Numbered from the stretch's first letter, positions 1-7,013 are shown. The stretch is DNA of 8,975 nt from NAK82 sp036172345 (GCA_036172345.1 JASFBB010000210.1:1-8975), one strand, 5' to 3'. Notes: a model not told the origin generated them from the sequence alone. Made by a program: numbers and translations.

Positions 1-102
1 GACGCGCTCCCAGGCGCGATGCAGATCGAGATGGGAGATGTAGCGTAAGGGCTTTTCCTTGGCGAAGGTGATGCGCCAACGCTCCCGAACCGACGCGTCC
101 AT
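1..102 (-). CDS. DUF2344 / TIGR03936 family 'radical SAM-linked' protein, N-terminal fragment
   Basis: Only the first 34 codons are in the window; the gene continues past the left edge. The visible protein starts MDASVRERWRITFAKEKPLR and then reads YISHLDLHRAWERV. The 'R-x-x-F-x-K-x-x-x-L-R-Y-I-S-H-L-D-L-x-R-A-W-E-R' pattern is the characteristic N-terminus of DUF2344 proteins. These are of unknown biochemical function and are commonly encoded beside a B12-binding radical SAM protein (TIGR03960) and RNase G/E. The start is the only ATG after the xseB stop in this frame, which stays open from that stop. The gap to xseB is 39 bases, so co-transcription with xseB is likely. No clear Shine-Dalgarno is visible. 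The family call rests on a short segment but the SHLDL motif is distinctive. Confidence 0.78.
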   Translation of the reverse strand, partial: MDASVRERWRITFAKEKPLRYISHLDLHRAWERV

Positions 103-141
103 AGCTTGCCAGATGTTTCTATCGGATGCGCAGCGCGCAGA

Positions 142-402
142 TCACCATGGCTCCTCGGACGGGGCAGATGGTTCGAAAGGGGTCAGGCCGGGTTCCTCGC
201 CCGACAGGGCATCGGGTGCCAGCTGGCGCACGCGCAATTCGGCGGTGTCCAGCTGTTCGTTACAATAGCGCACCAGCTGCATACCCCGCTCGAACAGCTG
301 CAGGGCGCGCTCGAGCTCCAGGTTGCCAGCTTCCATCTCCTGCACCAGCTGCTCCAGCTCGGCCAGCGCCTGCTCAAAGGTGAGATGCTCCACTTCGCTC
401 AT
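142..402 (-). CDS. xseB: Exodeoxyribonuclease VII small subunit
   Basis: This 86-residue protein is the small subunit of exonuclease VII. The enzyme degrades single-stranded DNA from both ends to short oligonucleotides, in the cytoplasm, with one XseA and several XseB chains. Residues 7-60 carry the family pattern: LTFEQALAELEQLVQEMEAG, then N-LELERALQLFERGMQLVRYC, then the QLDTAELRVRQL helix. Length is normal (E. coli XseB is 80 residues). The C-terminal tail (about 62-86) is acidic and proline-rich and is not part of the conserved fold. The start ATG has a weak AAAGG about nine bases upstream. It lies 41 bases after xseA in the same direction, so the two subunits are very probably co-expressed. 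Confidence 0.95.
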   Translation of the reverse strand: MSEVEHLTFEQALAELEQLVQEMEAGNLELERALQLFERGMQLVRYCNEQLDTAELRVRQLAPDALSGEEPGLTPFEPSAPSEEPW

Positions 403-443
403 GAACTTTGCCTTTCATCATCGCTCAGATCCAGACCCAATTC

Positions 444-1679
444 TCAATCCACCGTGCTTGCAAATGTGCCGTCGGACACTTGCACGTGCAGGCGGTCGCC
501 CGACGAAACCTGCGCCACCCGCATCACCACGCGGCGGTCATCCTGGCGGCGCACGATGGCGTATCCGCGTGCCAGGGTCGCCGCCGGATTCAGCACTTCC
601 AGGCGATGGTGCAGTCCGCTCAACCGCTCGCGGCGCAATGCCAGCTCGTAGCGCAGCGCACGCACGATGGTCAGCGCCAGCTCGTCCACGTGTTGACGCT
701 GACGCTGCAACGTGACGCGCGGTGACAGCTGGCGCAGCGCGCGCTTTTCCGCTTCAAGCCTGCGGCGCAAGCGGGTGATCAGGTCAAAACAGGCCACGGC
801 GAGCGTGCGCCGCAACGCTTGGATGTGGCGCTGCAATTCGGCGCGATCTGGCGTCACCAGCTCCGCCGCCGCCGAAGGAGTCGGCGCGCGCACGTCGGCG
901 ACGAAGTCGGCGATGGTGAAGTCGGTCTCGTGCCCCACACCACACACCACCGGCAGCGGTGAGGCGGCAATAGCGCGCGCCACGCGCTCATCGTTGAAGG
1001 CCCACAAGTCCTCGATCGAGCCACCGCCGCGCGCCAGGATGACCACGTCCACCCCGGGCACCCGCGCGATGGCCTGCAAGGCGCGCACAATCTGCGGCGG
1101 AGCGTCCTCGCCCTGCACCAGCGTGGGCGCCAGGATCACCTCAGCCAGCGGGTAGCGCCGCCGCAGCACGTTGAGGATGTCGCGCAGCACCGCGCCGCTG
1201 GGCGAGGTGACCACCCCGATGCGCTGCGGAAAACGTGGCAGCGGACGGCGCGGGCGCGCGAAGAGGCCCTCCGCCTCCAGCCGGCGCTTCAACTCCTCGA
1301 AGCGCACATACCAGCTGCCCAAGCCCAGCGGCTGCAATTCGTCCACATAGAGCTGGTAAACGCCCTGGGGATCATATACCGAGATGTAGCCATGCGCCAG
1401 CACCGTCTCGCCGTCGCCGGAGGGCAGATAGCCGACCTGGTGTGCATTCGAGCGCCACAGCACACAGCGCAGCGTCGCCTGCTCGTCCTTGAGGGTGAAG
1501 TAGATGTGACCAGCGGGAGACTGCCTCCAGTTGGACACCTCGCCCACCAGCCACAGATCTTGCAGCACCCGATCCGCTTCCAGCCACACTCGGATGCGCT
1601 GCGTGACCTCGCTCACTGTGAAGATGCGCGGCAGGCCTTCCTCGTCTTGGGTGGGGAACAAGGCGAGCTGCTCGCTCAT
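444..1679 (-). CDS. xseA: Exodeoxyribonuclease VII large subunit
   Basis: This 411-residue protein is the catalytic large subunit of exonuclease VII, which cuts single-stranded DNA in repair and recombination. Residues about 18-115 form the N-terminal OB-fold that binds single-stranded DNA (IFTVSEVTQRIR, then LWLVGEVSNW, GHIYFTLKD). The catalytic domain follows with the conserved blocks GVVTSPSGAVLRDIL (155-169), ARGGGSIEDLWAFNDER (216-232) and GVGHETDFTIADFVADVRAP (247-266). A charged helical stretch (about 277-355) is the XseB-binding coiled region, and the NPAATLARGYAIV block (364-376) ends the domain. E. coli XseA is 456 residues, so this is somewhat short but complete. The frame stays open upstream to 2084, but homology begins at MSEQLALF. 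That ATG overlaps the stop of the upstream gene (ATGA) and has GGAGA five bases upstream (1684-1688), so 1679 is the start. Translation is probably coupled to the upstream gene. Confidence 0.96.
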   Translation of the reverse strand: MSEQLALFPTQDEEGLPRIFTVSEVTQRIRVWLEADRVLQDLWLVGEVSNWRQSPAGHIYFTLKDEQATLRCVLWRSNAHQVGYLPSGDGETVLAHGYISVYDPQGVYQLYVDELQPLGLGSWYVRFEELKRRLEAEGLFARPRRPLPRFPQRIGVVTSPSGAVLRDILNVLRRRYPLAEVILAPTLVQGEDAPPQIVRALQAIARVPGVDVVILARGGGSIEDLWAFNDERVARAIAASPLPVVCGVGHETDFTIADFVADVRAPTPSAAAELVTPDRAELQRHIQALRRTLAVACFDLITRLRRRLEAEKRALRQLSPRVTLQRQRQHVDELALTIVRALRYELALRRERLSGLHHRLEVLNPAATLARGYAIVRRQDDRRVVMRVAQVSSGDRLHVQVSDGTFASTVD

Positions 1680-4399
1680 GGGTTCTCCATCCCGAAGTGA
1701 CCGCGCGCCTGCGGGTCGGCCTCCAGATGACTCAGGAGCTCCTCCGCTGCCGCGCGCGGCAGCGGGGATGACACCAGGCGCACTATGGCATCCGCCGATT
1801 GGGTATCCGCCGAGGAGCTGGCCGGCGCCGTGCGCACAAAGGTGAGCAAGGTATACTGGCCATCCATCGGCAGCTGGAAGGTCTGATCCAGGAACTGGAT
1901 GGTGTAGATGCCGCGGTAGAGGGCTGGCACGCGGAAACCGCCTACGCCCAAGCTGGGCCAGCTGCCACTGACCACGCGGATGGGCTGGCCGACCGGCGGG
2001 GTGATGATCAATGGGATGCCCGCTTCGGGCAACGTGCCGGCGATGAGCGCCATGCCGGGCGTGCGCGTCACCTTCATCATCCATCCGCCGCTGGGCTGGG
2101 GCGGCTGCGGTGGCGCAGCTGGCAGCGTCAGCGCCACGGTGGTCGTGCTGCGCCCATCGCTCTGCACTGTCTGGACGACGCCGGCATCCGGCACGCTCAC
2201 TGTGTAGCTGCCGGCGGCCAGTGCGTCGAACTGGAAGCTGCCGTCCGCGCCGGTGGTTGTGGTGCGCGACACCCCTCCATCGCGCAGGGTCACCTGGCGC
2301 CCCGCCACCGGCATCCCCTTGGGATCGCGCAGCTGGCCGCGGATGATTCCCTTGTTGGCAGGCGCGCCGGTCGTCTCGCTAAAGGTGACCAGCGTGAACC
2401 CACCCTCCAGCGTCAGCTCGAACGTCTGGTCGAGAAAGCTGATCGTATAAACCCCGCGATTGGGGGCCCAGAACTCGAAGCCGCCCGGGCCATACTGCGG
2501 CTTGCTGCCGCTGGTGCGCTTGAAGGTGAGACCGATGGGCGACTTCAGCGTCACCTCGATGCCGGGGCGCGGCAACGAACCGGCCAGGATGGGCAGGCCG
2601 AACCTGCGCTCGATGTGCATCTCCCAGCGCGACGCAGTGGGCGCGGGCAGTTGCAGATCCAGCGTCATGCGTTGCCCTTTGGCCAGCTGCAACCCGCTGC
2701 GGCGCACATCATGCCCCACCACGACGAGCTCATAGGTGCCGGCGGGCAGCTGGGTGAAACGATAGCCGCCGTCCGAACCGGTGACTGCCTCGCCGCTCCA
2801 GCCCTCCCGGGAGAGGCGCAGGCGCACGTTGGCCGCTGGTTGCCCCTGGGCGTCGGTCACCTTGCCGCGGATCTCCCCCTCCTCGGTCACCGGCTGCGGT
2901 GTCGGGGGCGCCTCCGGCTCAGAGGACAGGCGGATGCCGGTATAGTAGTGCTTGAGGATGGTTTCGTAGTTGTCACCGCGCATCGCCATGTCATGGGCAC
3001 CCCACTGGCACATGCCCACGCCGTGCCCTTTCTTGGGGCCGGGGTTGATGCACGGCACCGGGCGCAAGTAGGGCAGCGGTGCGCCACCCCACACCGTCTC
3101 GTTACCCAGCGTGTGCCCGCCGCAGTTGGAACTGTAATACGCCGTCGCCAGCTGGTTGTTGTACAGGATCACCTGACCGCGCGTCTGGCGCACGGCGAGA
3201 TCACAATTGGGGTTGATGCGCGCCTCGTTATACGCCTGACAATGCGTCGTAGTGCAGACGTCCGCTTCGGGATGGTGGCGTGGGCGCGCGATGGCCACCA
3301 TGGCGTAGCTGCGCGCCGCCACTGCCTGCGCTTTGAGCGCCTCGAGCGGCCAGGTGTAGGGCATCTCGGCAGCCACGACCCCGCGCAGGTATTCCTCCAA
3401 ATCTATCACGCGCACCGTCTGATCCGGCATCAGCACGCGGATCGCCTTGCCGGGCGGCGAGGGCTGCAACGGTGCGACCTCCACGTCGGGCGTGGCAGCC
3501 AACCGCGCCACGTGGTTGTCCAGGCTGCGGCAGCGATCCACCCACGAGTTGGGCAGATTGCCCGGGCTGCGCGTCGGATCCTGCCACAGGAAGAAGGTCA
3601 ATGCGATGACGCGCGGATCGGCCAGGGTTTGCCGCGCATAGTAGATCACCTGCTCGGTGAAGTCGTGATCTGAGGCGCCAAAATTGCCCGCCTCGTCGAT
3701 GATCACCTTGGCCTGGATGCCATAGCGCTTCTCGAACAGCTTCAGCACGCGCCGCCAGCGGAAGGCATACCAGCTGGACAGGCGCGGGTCATACAACCAG
3801 TCGCGCACGCTGCCGCCGGCATGTCCCCAATAAGCGTGGAAGGTGATGATATTGTTGAAATGGCTACGCACCAGCTCGGCCAGATAGTCGTAGCCCACCC
3901 AACCCTCGGTGGGATTGCCCTCGTCGTCTGGCGCGCCGTCCTCATGGTGCCCGAAGGCGAAGGGGGGCGTCACCAGCTTCATCTGAGGATAGCGCTGCTT
4001 GATGCGATCCGCCACGATGCGCACCCAGTCGGCGTAGCGCCGATAGAACTCGGGCGTCTCATAGCCCGACTGATTGCCCGGGCTGGGATCGCCGTTTTCG
4101 TAGTGCAAGTTCATCTCGTTACAGAAATAGACATAGGCGCCCAGGTCGCGGATTTCGGGCCACTTGCTGATCACCATATCGCTCAGCCGCCGCGCCGATG
4201 CGCCGATATCCTCTTGCCAGTTGTGGGGATGCTGAAAACGCACGGTGATTACGGTATCAGGATGCTGCTGCTTATAGGGTAACACGCGGTTGGGGCCGAG
4301 GTAATCGAAGAACCCGGTCAACGCGCCGGGACGCCAGCTCAACATCTTGGCAGGATCGGATGGGCTGCCATTTGCGACCCATATGCCTGGACGACGCAT
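1676..4399 (-). CDS. Multidomain SpoIID/LytB-family protein: glycosidase-like barrel + SpoIID + duplicated beta modules
   Basis: 907 residues. Residues about 5-300 look like a (beta/alpha)8 glycoside hydrolase of the clan GH-A type: CNEMN (Asn94-Glu95, candidate acid/base), TFHAYW (187-191 region) and IIDEAGN (Glu236, candidate nucleophile). Residues about 318-490 are a SpoIID domain, a family that in sporulating Firmicutes is a lytic transglycosylase on denuded peptidoglycan. Visible blocks are EEYLRGVVAAEMPYTWPLEA with Glu345 as likely catalytic residue, ALKAQAVAARSYA, VCTTTHCQAY (Cys382 and Cys387, likely zinc ligands), YYSSNCGGHT and GHGVGMCQWGA. Residues about 508-583 and 685-758 resemble carboxypeptidase-regulatory-like (transthyretin-type) domains. 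Each is followed by a 78-residue module (599-676 and 780-857), the two modules being 36/78 identical without gaps. The start ATG has a strong Shine-Dalgarno six bases upstream, and no other start lies before the upstream stop. No signal peptide or membrane helix is visible, which is odd for a wall enzyme. The gene overlaps xseA by 4 bases. The SpoIID call is firm; the glycosidase call rests on motif spacing. Confidence 0.88.
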   Translation of the reverse strand: MRRPGIWVANGSPSDPAKMLSWRPGALTGFFDYLGPNRVLPYKQQHPDTVITVRFQHPHNWQEDIGASARRLSDMVISKWPEIRDLGAYVYFCNEMNLHYENGDPSPGNQSGYETPEFYRRYADWVRIVADRIKQRYPQMKLVTPPFAFGHHEDGAPDDEGNPTEGWVGYDYLAELVRSHFNNIITFHAYWGHAGGSVRDWLYDPRLSSWYAFRWRRVLKLFEKRYGIQAKVIIDEAGNFGASDHDFTEQVIYYARQTLADPRVIALTFFLWQDPTRSPGNLPNSWVDRCRSLDNHVARLAATPDVEVAPLQPSPPGKAIRVLMPDQTVRVIDLEEYLRGVVAAEMPYTWPLEALKAQAVAARSYAMVAIARPRHHPEADVCTTTHCQAYNEARINPNCDLAVRQTRGQVILYNNQLATAYYSSNCGGHTLGNETVWGGAPLPYLRPVPCINPGPKKGHGVGMCQWGAHDMAMRGDNYETILKHYYTGIRLSSEPEAPPTPQPVTEEGEIRGKVTDAQGQPAANVRLRLSREGWSGEAVTGSDGGYRFTQLPAGTYELVVVGHDVRRSGLQLAKGQRMTLDLQLPAPTASRWEMHIERRFGLPILAGSLPRPGIEVTLKSPIGLTFKRTSGSKPQYGPGGFEFWAPNRGVYTISFLDQTFELTLEGGFTLVTFSETTGAPANKGIIRGQLRDPKGMPVAGRQVTLRDGGVSRTTTTGADGSFQFDALAAGSYTVSVPDAGVVQTVQSDGRSTTTVALTLPAAPPQPPQPSGGWMMKVTRTPGMALIAGTLPEAGIPLIITPPVGQPIRVVSGSWPSLGVGGFRVPALYRGIYTIQFLDQTFQLPMDGQYTLLTFVRTAPASSSADTQSADAIVRLVSSPLPRAAAEELLSHLEADPQARGHFGMENP

Positions 4400-4405
4400 A
4401 TGTTT

Positions 4406-4414
4406 CCCCTCCCT
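4406..4414 (-). promoter_or_regulatory. Shine-Dalgarno of the SpoIID-family gene
   Basis: On the minus strand this reads AGGGAGGGG, six bases before the ATG at 4399. It fixes the start of the 907-residue protein. Together with the stop codon at 4448-4450 in the same frame, it rules out a longer version carrying a signal peptide. Confidence 0.8.
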
Positions 4415-4452
4415 AGGAGAACCACGGCCTGCGCGAATTGCTTTTCGCTATC

Positions 4453-4481
4453 ATTATGTCATAAACTTGACAGAAAAACAA
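4453..4481 (-). promoter_or_regulatory. Predicted housekeeping-sigma promoter of the SpoIID-xseA-xseB cluster
   Basis: On the minus strand a -35-like TTGTTT (4481-4476) is separated by 17 bases from CATAAT (4458-4453). The latter is preceded by TGA, giving an extended -10 (TG-n-CATAAT, five of six matches). The transcript would start near 4446, giving a leader of about 47 bases before the ATG at 4399. The -35 matches only the TTG. The call is sequence matching, not measured. Confidence 0.5.
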
Positions 4482-4534
4482 GGGGGCGCAAGAGCTGGGC
4501 ACATTTCAATTTAAGGGTGAACAGAAGCAGCGGT

Positions 4535-4549
4535 CTGGCACTGTGCCAG
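4535..4549. promoter_or_regulatory. 15-base palindrome, possible operator
   Basis: CTGGCAC and GTGCCAG are perfect 7-base arms around one central base (4542). The site is about 54 bases upstream of the -35 of the predicted promoter for the SpoIID-family gene and outside any gene. It could be a binding site for a dimeric regulator or a short hairpin at the end of the kinase transcript. No regulator can be named from the sequence. Confidence 0.35.
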
Positions 4550-4553
4550 TTAT

Positions 4554-4615
4554 CCGAGCCGCGACCGTCAGGGAGCGGCGATATGGCCGCTTGCTTGCTC
4601 ACGCGCGCGGCTCGG
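4554..4615 (-). repeat. Solo copy of the GC-rich palindromic repeat (diverged)
   Basis: This 62-base element has perfect 10-base terminal inverted arms (CCGAGCCGCG at 4554-4563, CGCGGCTCGG at 4606-4615). An inner perfect hairpin has AGCGGC (4574-4579) and GCCGCT (4586-4591) around a six-base loop. Read on the minus strand it matches the 66-base units after dnaA over GAGCCGCGCGCGT, GCAAGCGG, CCGCTCCCT and ACGGTCGCGGCTCGGAT. It differs in the loop and carries an extra AAGC-like duplication. It lies about 50 bases past the stop of the kinase gene, in the same orientation relative to that gene as the array has to dnaA. No target-site duplication is obvious. It behaves like a REP/BIME-type or small non-autonomous element. 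Confidence 0.8.
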
Positions 4616-4636
4616 TTTGACCCCCCACCTCTTTCC

Positions 4637-4663
4637 AAAAATGAAATACACCCCAAGGGCTGT
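4637..4663 (-). terminator. Weak possible terminator after the histidine kinase
   Basis: Three bases past the kinase stop, the minus strand has ACA-G-CCC-TT-GGG-G-TGT (4663-4648), followed by ATTTCATTTTT. The stem is imperfect, with a G:G mismatch and a loop that must open to four bases, so this is a weak candidate. The stronger hairpin in the nearby repeat (4554-4615) could serve the same purpose. Confidence 0.25.
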
Positions 4664-4665
4664 GC

Positions 4666-6093
4666 TTAGAAAGGCGAAAGCTCCTTTGCCTCCGGCAGCC
4701 ACAGGGTAAAGGTGGAGCCCTGCCCCACCTGGCTTTCCACCTCGAGACGGCCGCCATGCGCTTCGGCGATCCAGCGCGCGATGGCCAACCCCAATCCGAC
4801 CCCCTTGCGCCCCTGGCGTGGCATGCGGTAGAAACGCTCGAAGATGTGCGGCAGCGCTTCCGGCGGAATCCCCACACCGGTGTCCTGCACGCTGACGCGC
4901 ACCCAGCCCCCCTCGCGGTAGAGCGACAGGGTGATTGTCCCGCCGCGCGGGGTGTACTTGATGGCGTTGTCCACCAGATTGAGCAACAGCTGGCGCAGCC
5001 GGTCGGGATCACCTAGCACCAGCGCCTGATCCTCATGGCCCAGGCGCACCGTCACCCATTCCATACCACCTGAGCCCACCGCCGCCATCGCATGCGCTTG
5101 ACGATAGACCTCGAGCAAGAGCGTATCCATCTCCACCGGCCGTTTTTCCAGCTGCATGCCCGCATCTGCCTGAGCCAGCAGCAACAAGTCGGCAACCAGG
5201 CGGCTCATCCGGTTCACTTCCGCCTCGATGGCGTTCAGAGCGATTTCCCGCTCCTGCGGATCATCCGCAGCGCCGCGGCGCAGCAACGCCACATTGCCGC
5301 GGATGGTGGTCAGTGGTGTGCGCAGCTCGTGGGAGACATCTGCTCCCAGACGTTGTTGTGCCTCGATCACGCGCGCCAGCCGATCTAACAACGCGTTGAA
5401 GGTGCTCACCAGGCGATAGGTCTCATCGCGGGCGCGCGGAAGCGGCAGACGCTGGCGCAGGTCGGGTGTGTCGGCGATCTGTAATGCTGCTTGCGTGATG
5501 CGATCCACCGGACGCAGTGCCAATGACGCCAGCCACCAGCCTGCCAAGCTTAACACCAACAACACCAGAACCCCACCCATCGCCAGTATCGTCCAGGTGC
5601 GTTGGAGCGTCTGTTCGATGTCCAGCAGCGGATAGCCTGCCTGCACCGCGCCGACCATCCGCCCCGAGTCCATCAGAGGGAGGCTGTAAAGGCGCAAGGG
5701 CACACCCTCCTCTGTGGTGACCGTCTTATAGCCGGCGCGCCCTTGCACATTGATGGCCACCAGATCCATGTCAAGGGGCAAGCGCCAGCCGATCAGGTTC
5801 GGGGAACGTGCCGCGACGCTCTCGTTGCCACGCACCACCTGAAGATAAATCGGGGGCACCCCAGGTGGAACGCTGGGCAGTCGGATGCGGCCCTCGTCCA
5901 CTGCGTGCCGGAAGTCGGTACGTTGCAGCAGCTCGTCGCGCACCTCCTTGGCGCGCTCGGCCAGCTGGCGGTCCACCTGGCGGAGCAGCTGCGCGCGCAA
6001 CAGCGCCAGGCTGAGCAGCAGGTAGAGTGCCAGGATGCCCGCCGTCACAATGGTGTACCAGACGGCCAGCCGCGTGCGAACAGCCACGGGCAC
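4666..6093 (-). CDS. Membrane sensor histidine kinase (HAMP, HisKA, HATPase_c)
   Basis: This 475-residue kinase senses an unidentified signal and phosphorylates the adjacent response regulator. Transmembrane helix 1 spans about residues 11-33. An extracytoplasmic sensor region of about 130 residues follows, then transmembrane helix 2 (about 165-190) and a HAMP linker (about 190-242) with the LALRPVDRIT start and an FNALLDRLA helix. The HisKA domain has the H-box GADVSHELRTPLTTIRG with phospho-acceptor His255. The ATP-binding domain shows the N-box LNLVDNAIKY (Asn372, Asn376), G1 DTGVGIP (404-410), the F-box FERFYR and G2 GVGLGLAI (431-438). It ends normally. The start is GTG at 6093, immediately after the TGA of the regulator gene. 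There is no clear Shine-Dalgarno, so translation is probably coupled. The sensor domain matches no family I recognise, so the stimulus is unknown. Confidence 0.95.
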   Translation of the reverse strand: MPVAVRTRLAVWYTIVTAGILALYLLLSLALLRAQLLRQVDRQLAERAKEVRDELLQRTDFRHAVDEGRIRLPSVPPGVPPIYLQVVRGNESVAARSPNLIGWRLPLDMDLVAINVQGRAGYKTVTTEEGVPLRLYSLPLMDSGRMVGAVQAGYPLLDIEQTLQRTWTILAMGGVLVLLVLSLAGWWLASLALRPVDRITQAALQIADTPDLRQRLPLPRARDETYRLVSTFNALLDRLARVIEAQQRLGADVSHELRTPLTTIRGNVALLRRGAADDPQEREIALNAIEAEVNRMSRLVADLLLLAQADAGMQLEKRPVEMDTLLLEVYRQAHAMAAVGSGGMEWVTVRLGHEDQALVLGDPDRLRQLLLNLVDNAIKYTPRGGTITLSLYREGGWVRVSVQDTGVGIPPEALPHIFERFYRMPRQGRKGVGLGLAIARWIAEAHGGRLEVESQVGQGSTFTLWLPEAKELSPF

Positions 6094-6780
6094 TCACCAG
6101 GGCTCTTCGCGCAACACGTAGCCCACCCCGCGCACCGTGTGGATCAAGCGCGAGCCGCCCCCCTCTTCAGTCTTCACGCGCAAGTAGCGCACGTACACAT
6201 CGATAATGTTTGATTCCCCAGCGAAGTCATATGACCAGATGCGATCATAGATGAGGTCGCGCGTCAACACTTGGCTGGGATGTCGCATAAAGAGCTCCAG
6301 GATGTCAAACTCCCGTGTGGTGAGATGGATGGGACGTCCGGCACGCGTGCATTGTCGCGTGACCGGATCGAGCTCCAGGTCGGCGAAGCGCAGCGGCTCC
6401 TTGGTCTCAGAGCGTGTGATGCGGCGCCGCAGCGCACGCAAGCGCGCCAGGAGCTCCTCAAAGTCAAATGGCTTGACCAAGTAGTCGTCAGCGCCGGCGT
6501 CCAGGCCTGCCACGCGATCGGGAATGGCATCGCGCGCGGTCAGCATCAGCACCGGTTCCTTGACTCCGGCGGCACGCAGCTGACGACACACCTCCAGCCC
6601 GTCGATGTCGGGCAGCATCAAATCCAAGATGATGAGGTCGGGTGGGTTGCTGAGCGCCTTGTTGAGTGCTGTCTCGCCGTCGGGCGCCACCTCGACCTGA
6701 TAGCCCTCCATGCGCAGCGTACGGCTGATCACGCTGGCTACACGCGCTTCATCTTCCACCAATAGTACTTTCTCGCCCAT
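6094..6780 (-). CDS. OmpR/PhoB-family DNA-binding response regulator
   Basis: 228 residues. The receiver domain (about 3-115) has acidic-pocket Glu9-Asp10, phospho-acceptor Asp53 in LIILDLMLPDIDG, Thr81 in MLTARD and Lys103 in YLVKPF. The C-terminal winged helix (about 130-225) is of the OmpR type, with LTTREFDILELFMRHPSQVLTR, the recognition region IIDVYVRYLRVK and the wing IHTVRGVGYVL. It would bind DNA when phosphorylated by the kinase encoded directly downstream. The frame allows a start eight codons earlier at 6804. I chose ATG 6780 because GGAGGT sits five bases upstream and family homology begins at GEKVLLVEDE. The earlier ATG has no Shine-Dalgarno and lies about where transcription should start. 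Targets are unknown; autoregulation through the palindrome at 6805-6817 is possible but unproven. Confidence 0.96.
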   Translation of the reverse strand: MGEKVLLVEDEARVASVISRTLRMEGYQVEVAPDGETALNKALSNPPDLIILDLMLPDIDGLEVCRQLRAAGVKEPVLMLTARDAIPDRVAGLDAGADDYLVKPFDFEELLARLRALRRRITRSETKEPLRFADLELDPVTRQCTRAGRPIHLTTREFDILELFMRHPSQVLTRDLIYDRIWSYDFAGESNIIDVYVRYLRVKTEEGGGSRLIHTVRGVGYVLREEPW

Positions 6781-6785
6781 ATTCC

Positions 6786-6791
6786 ACCTCC
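6786..6791 (-). promoter_or_regulatory. Shine-Dalgarno of the response regulator gene
   Basis: The minus strand reads GGAGGT five bases before ATG 6780. It decides between this start and the in-frame ATG at 6804. Confidence 0.85.
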
Positions 6792-6808
6792 ACGAGTCCC
6801 TCATACAT

Positions 6809-6814
6809 ATTATA
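6809..6814 (-). promoter_or_regulatory. Predicted -10 box of the two-component operon promoter
   Basis: The minus strand carries a perfect TATAAT (6814-6809), so transcription would start near 6802 with a leader of about 22 bases. I see no good -35 at 16-18 bases, so the promoter may depend on an activator. The box lies inside a 13-base palindrome (6805-6817: ACATAT, one base, ATATGT), which could be an operator or simply a by-product of the AT-rich box. Confidence 0.45.
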
Positions 6815-7013
6815 TGTCACACGGTGTCCACCTGCCATAACAACCTTAAAACTCATCCCAGCAAGATGTGCATGATTCTGGGCGCGCATGGCACAGCTTC
6901 TACCCCTGGGATTATGCAAGTGGACTCTCCACAATTAGTTGCGTTCCGAGGCATTGTGGCATGCACCACCTTAAATTTAGGGACACACCCCACTGGAACC
7001 GCGCAAAATGGCA

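Noticed and set aside
1680..2084. N-terminal extension of xseA up to 2084.
   Set aside because: The extra residues are out-of-frame reading of the upstream gene. XseA homology, a Shine-Dalgarno and the ATGA overlap all support 1679.
1799..3673. A 624-codon open frame on the plus strand opposite the SpoIID-family gene.
   Set aside because: It is fully antisense to a gene with clear domains. It is rich in His, Arg, Ala and Gly without domain structure, as expected for a high-GC shadow frame.
4467..4472. A perfect TTGACA on the plus strand, possible -35.
   Set aside because: No -10-like hexamer lies 16-18 bases downstream (the sequence is GC-rich) and no plus-strand gene follows.
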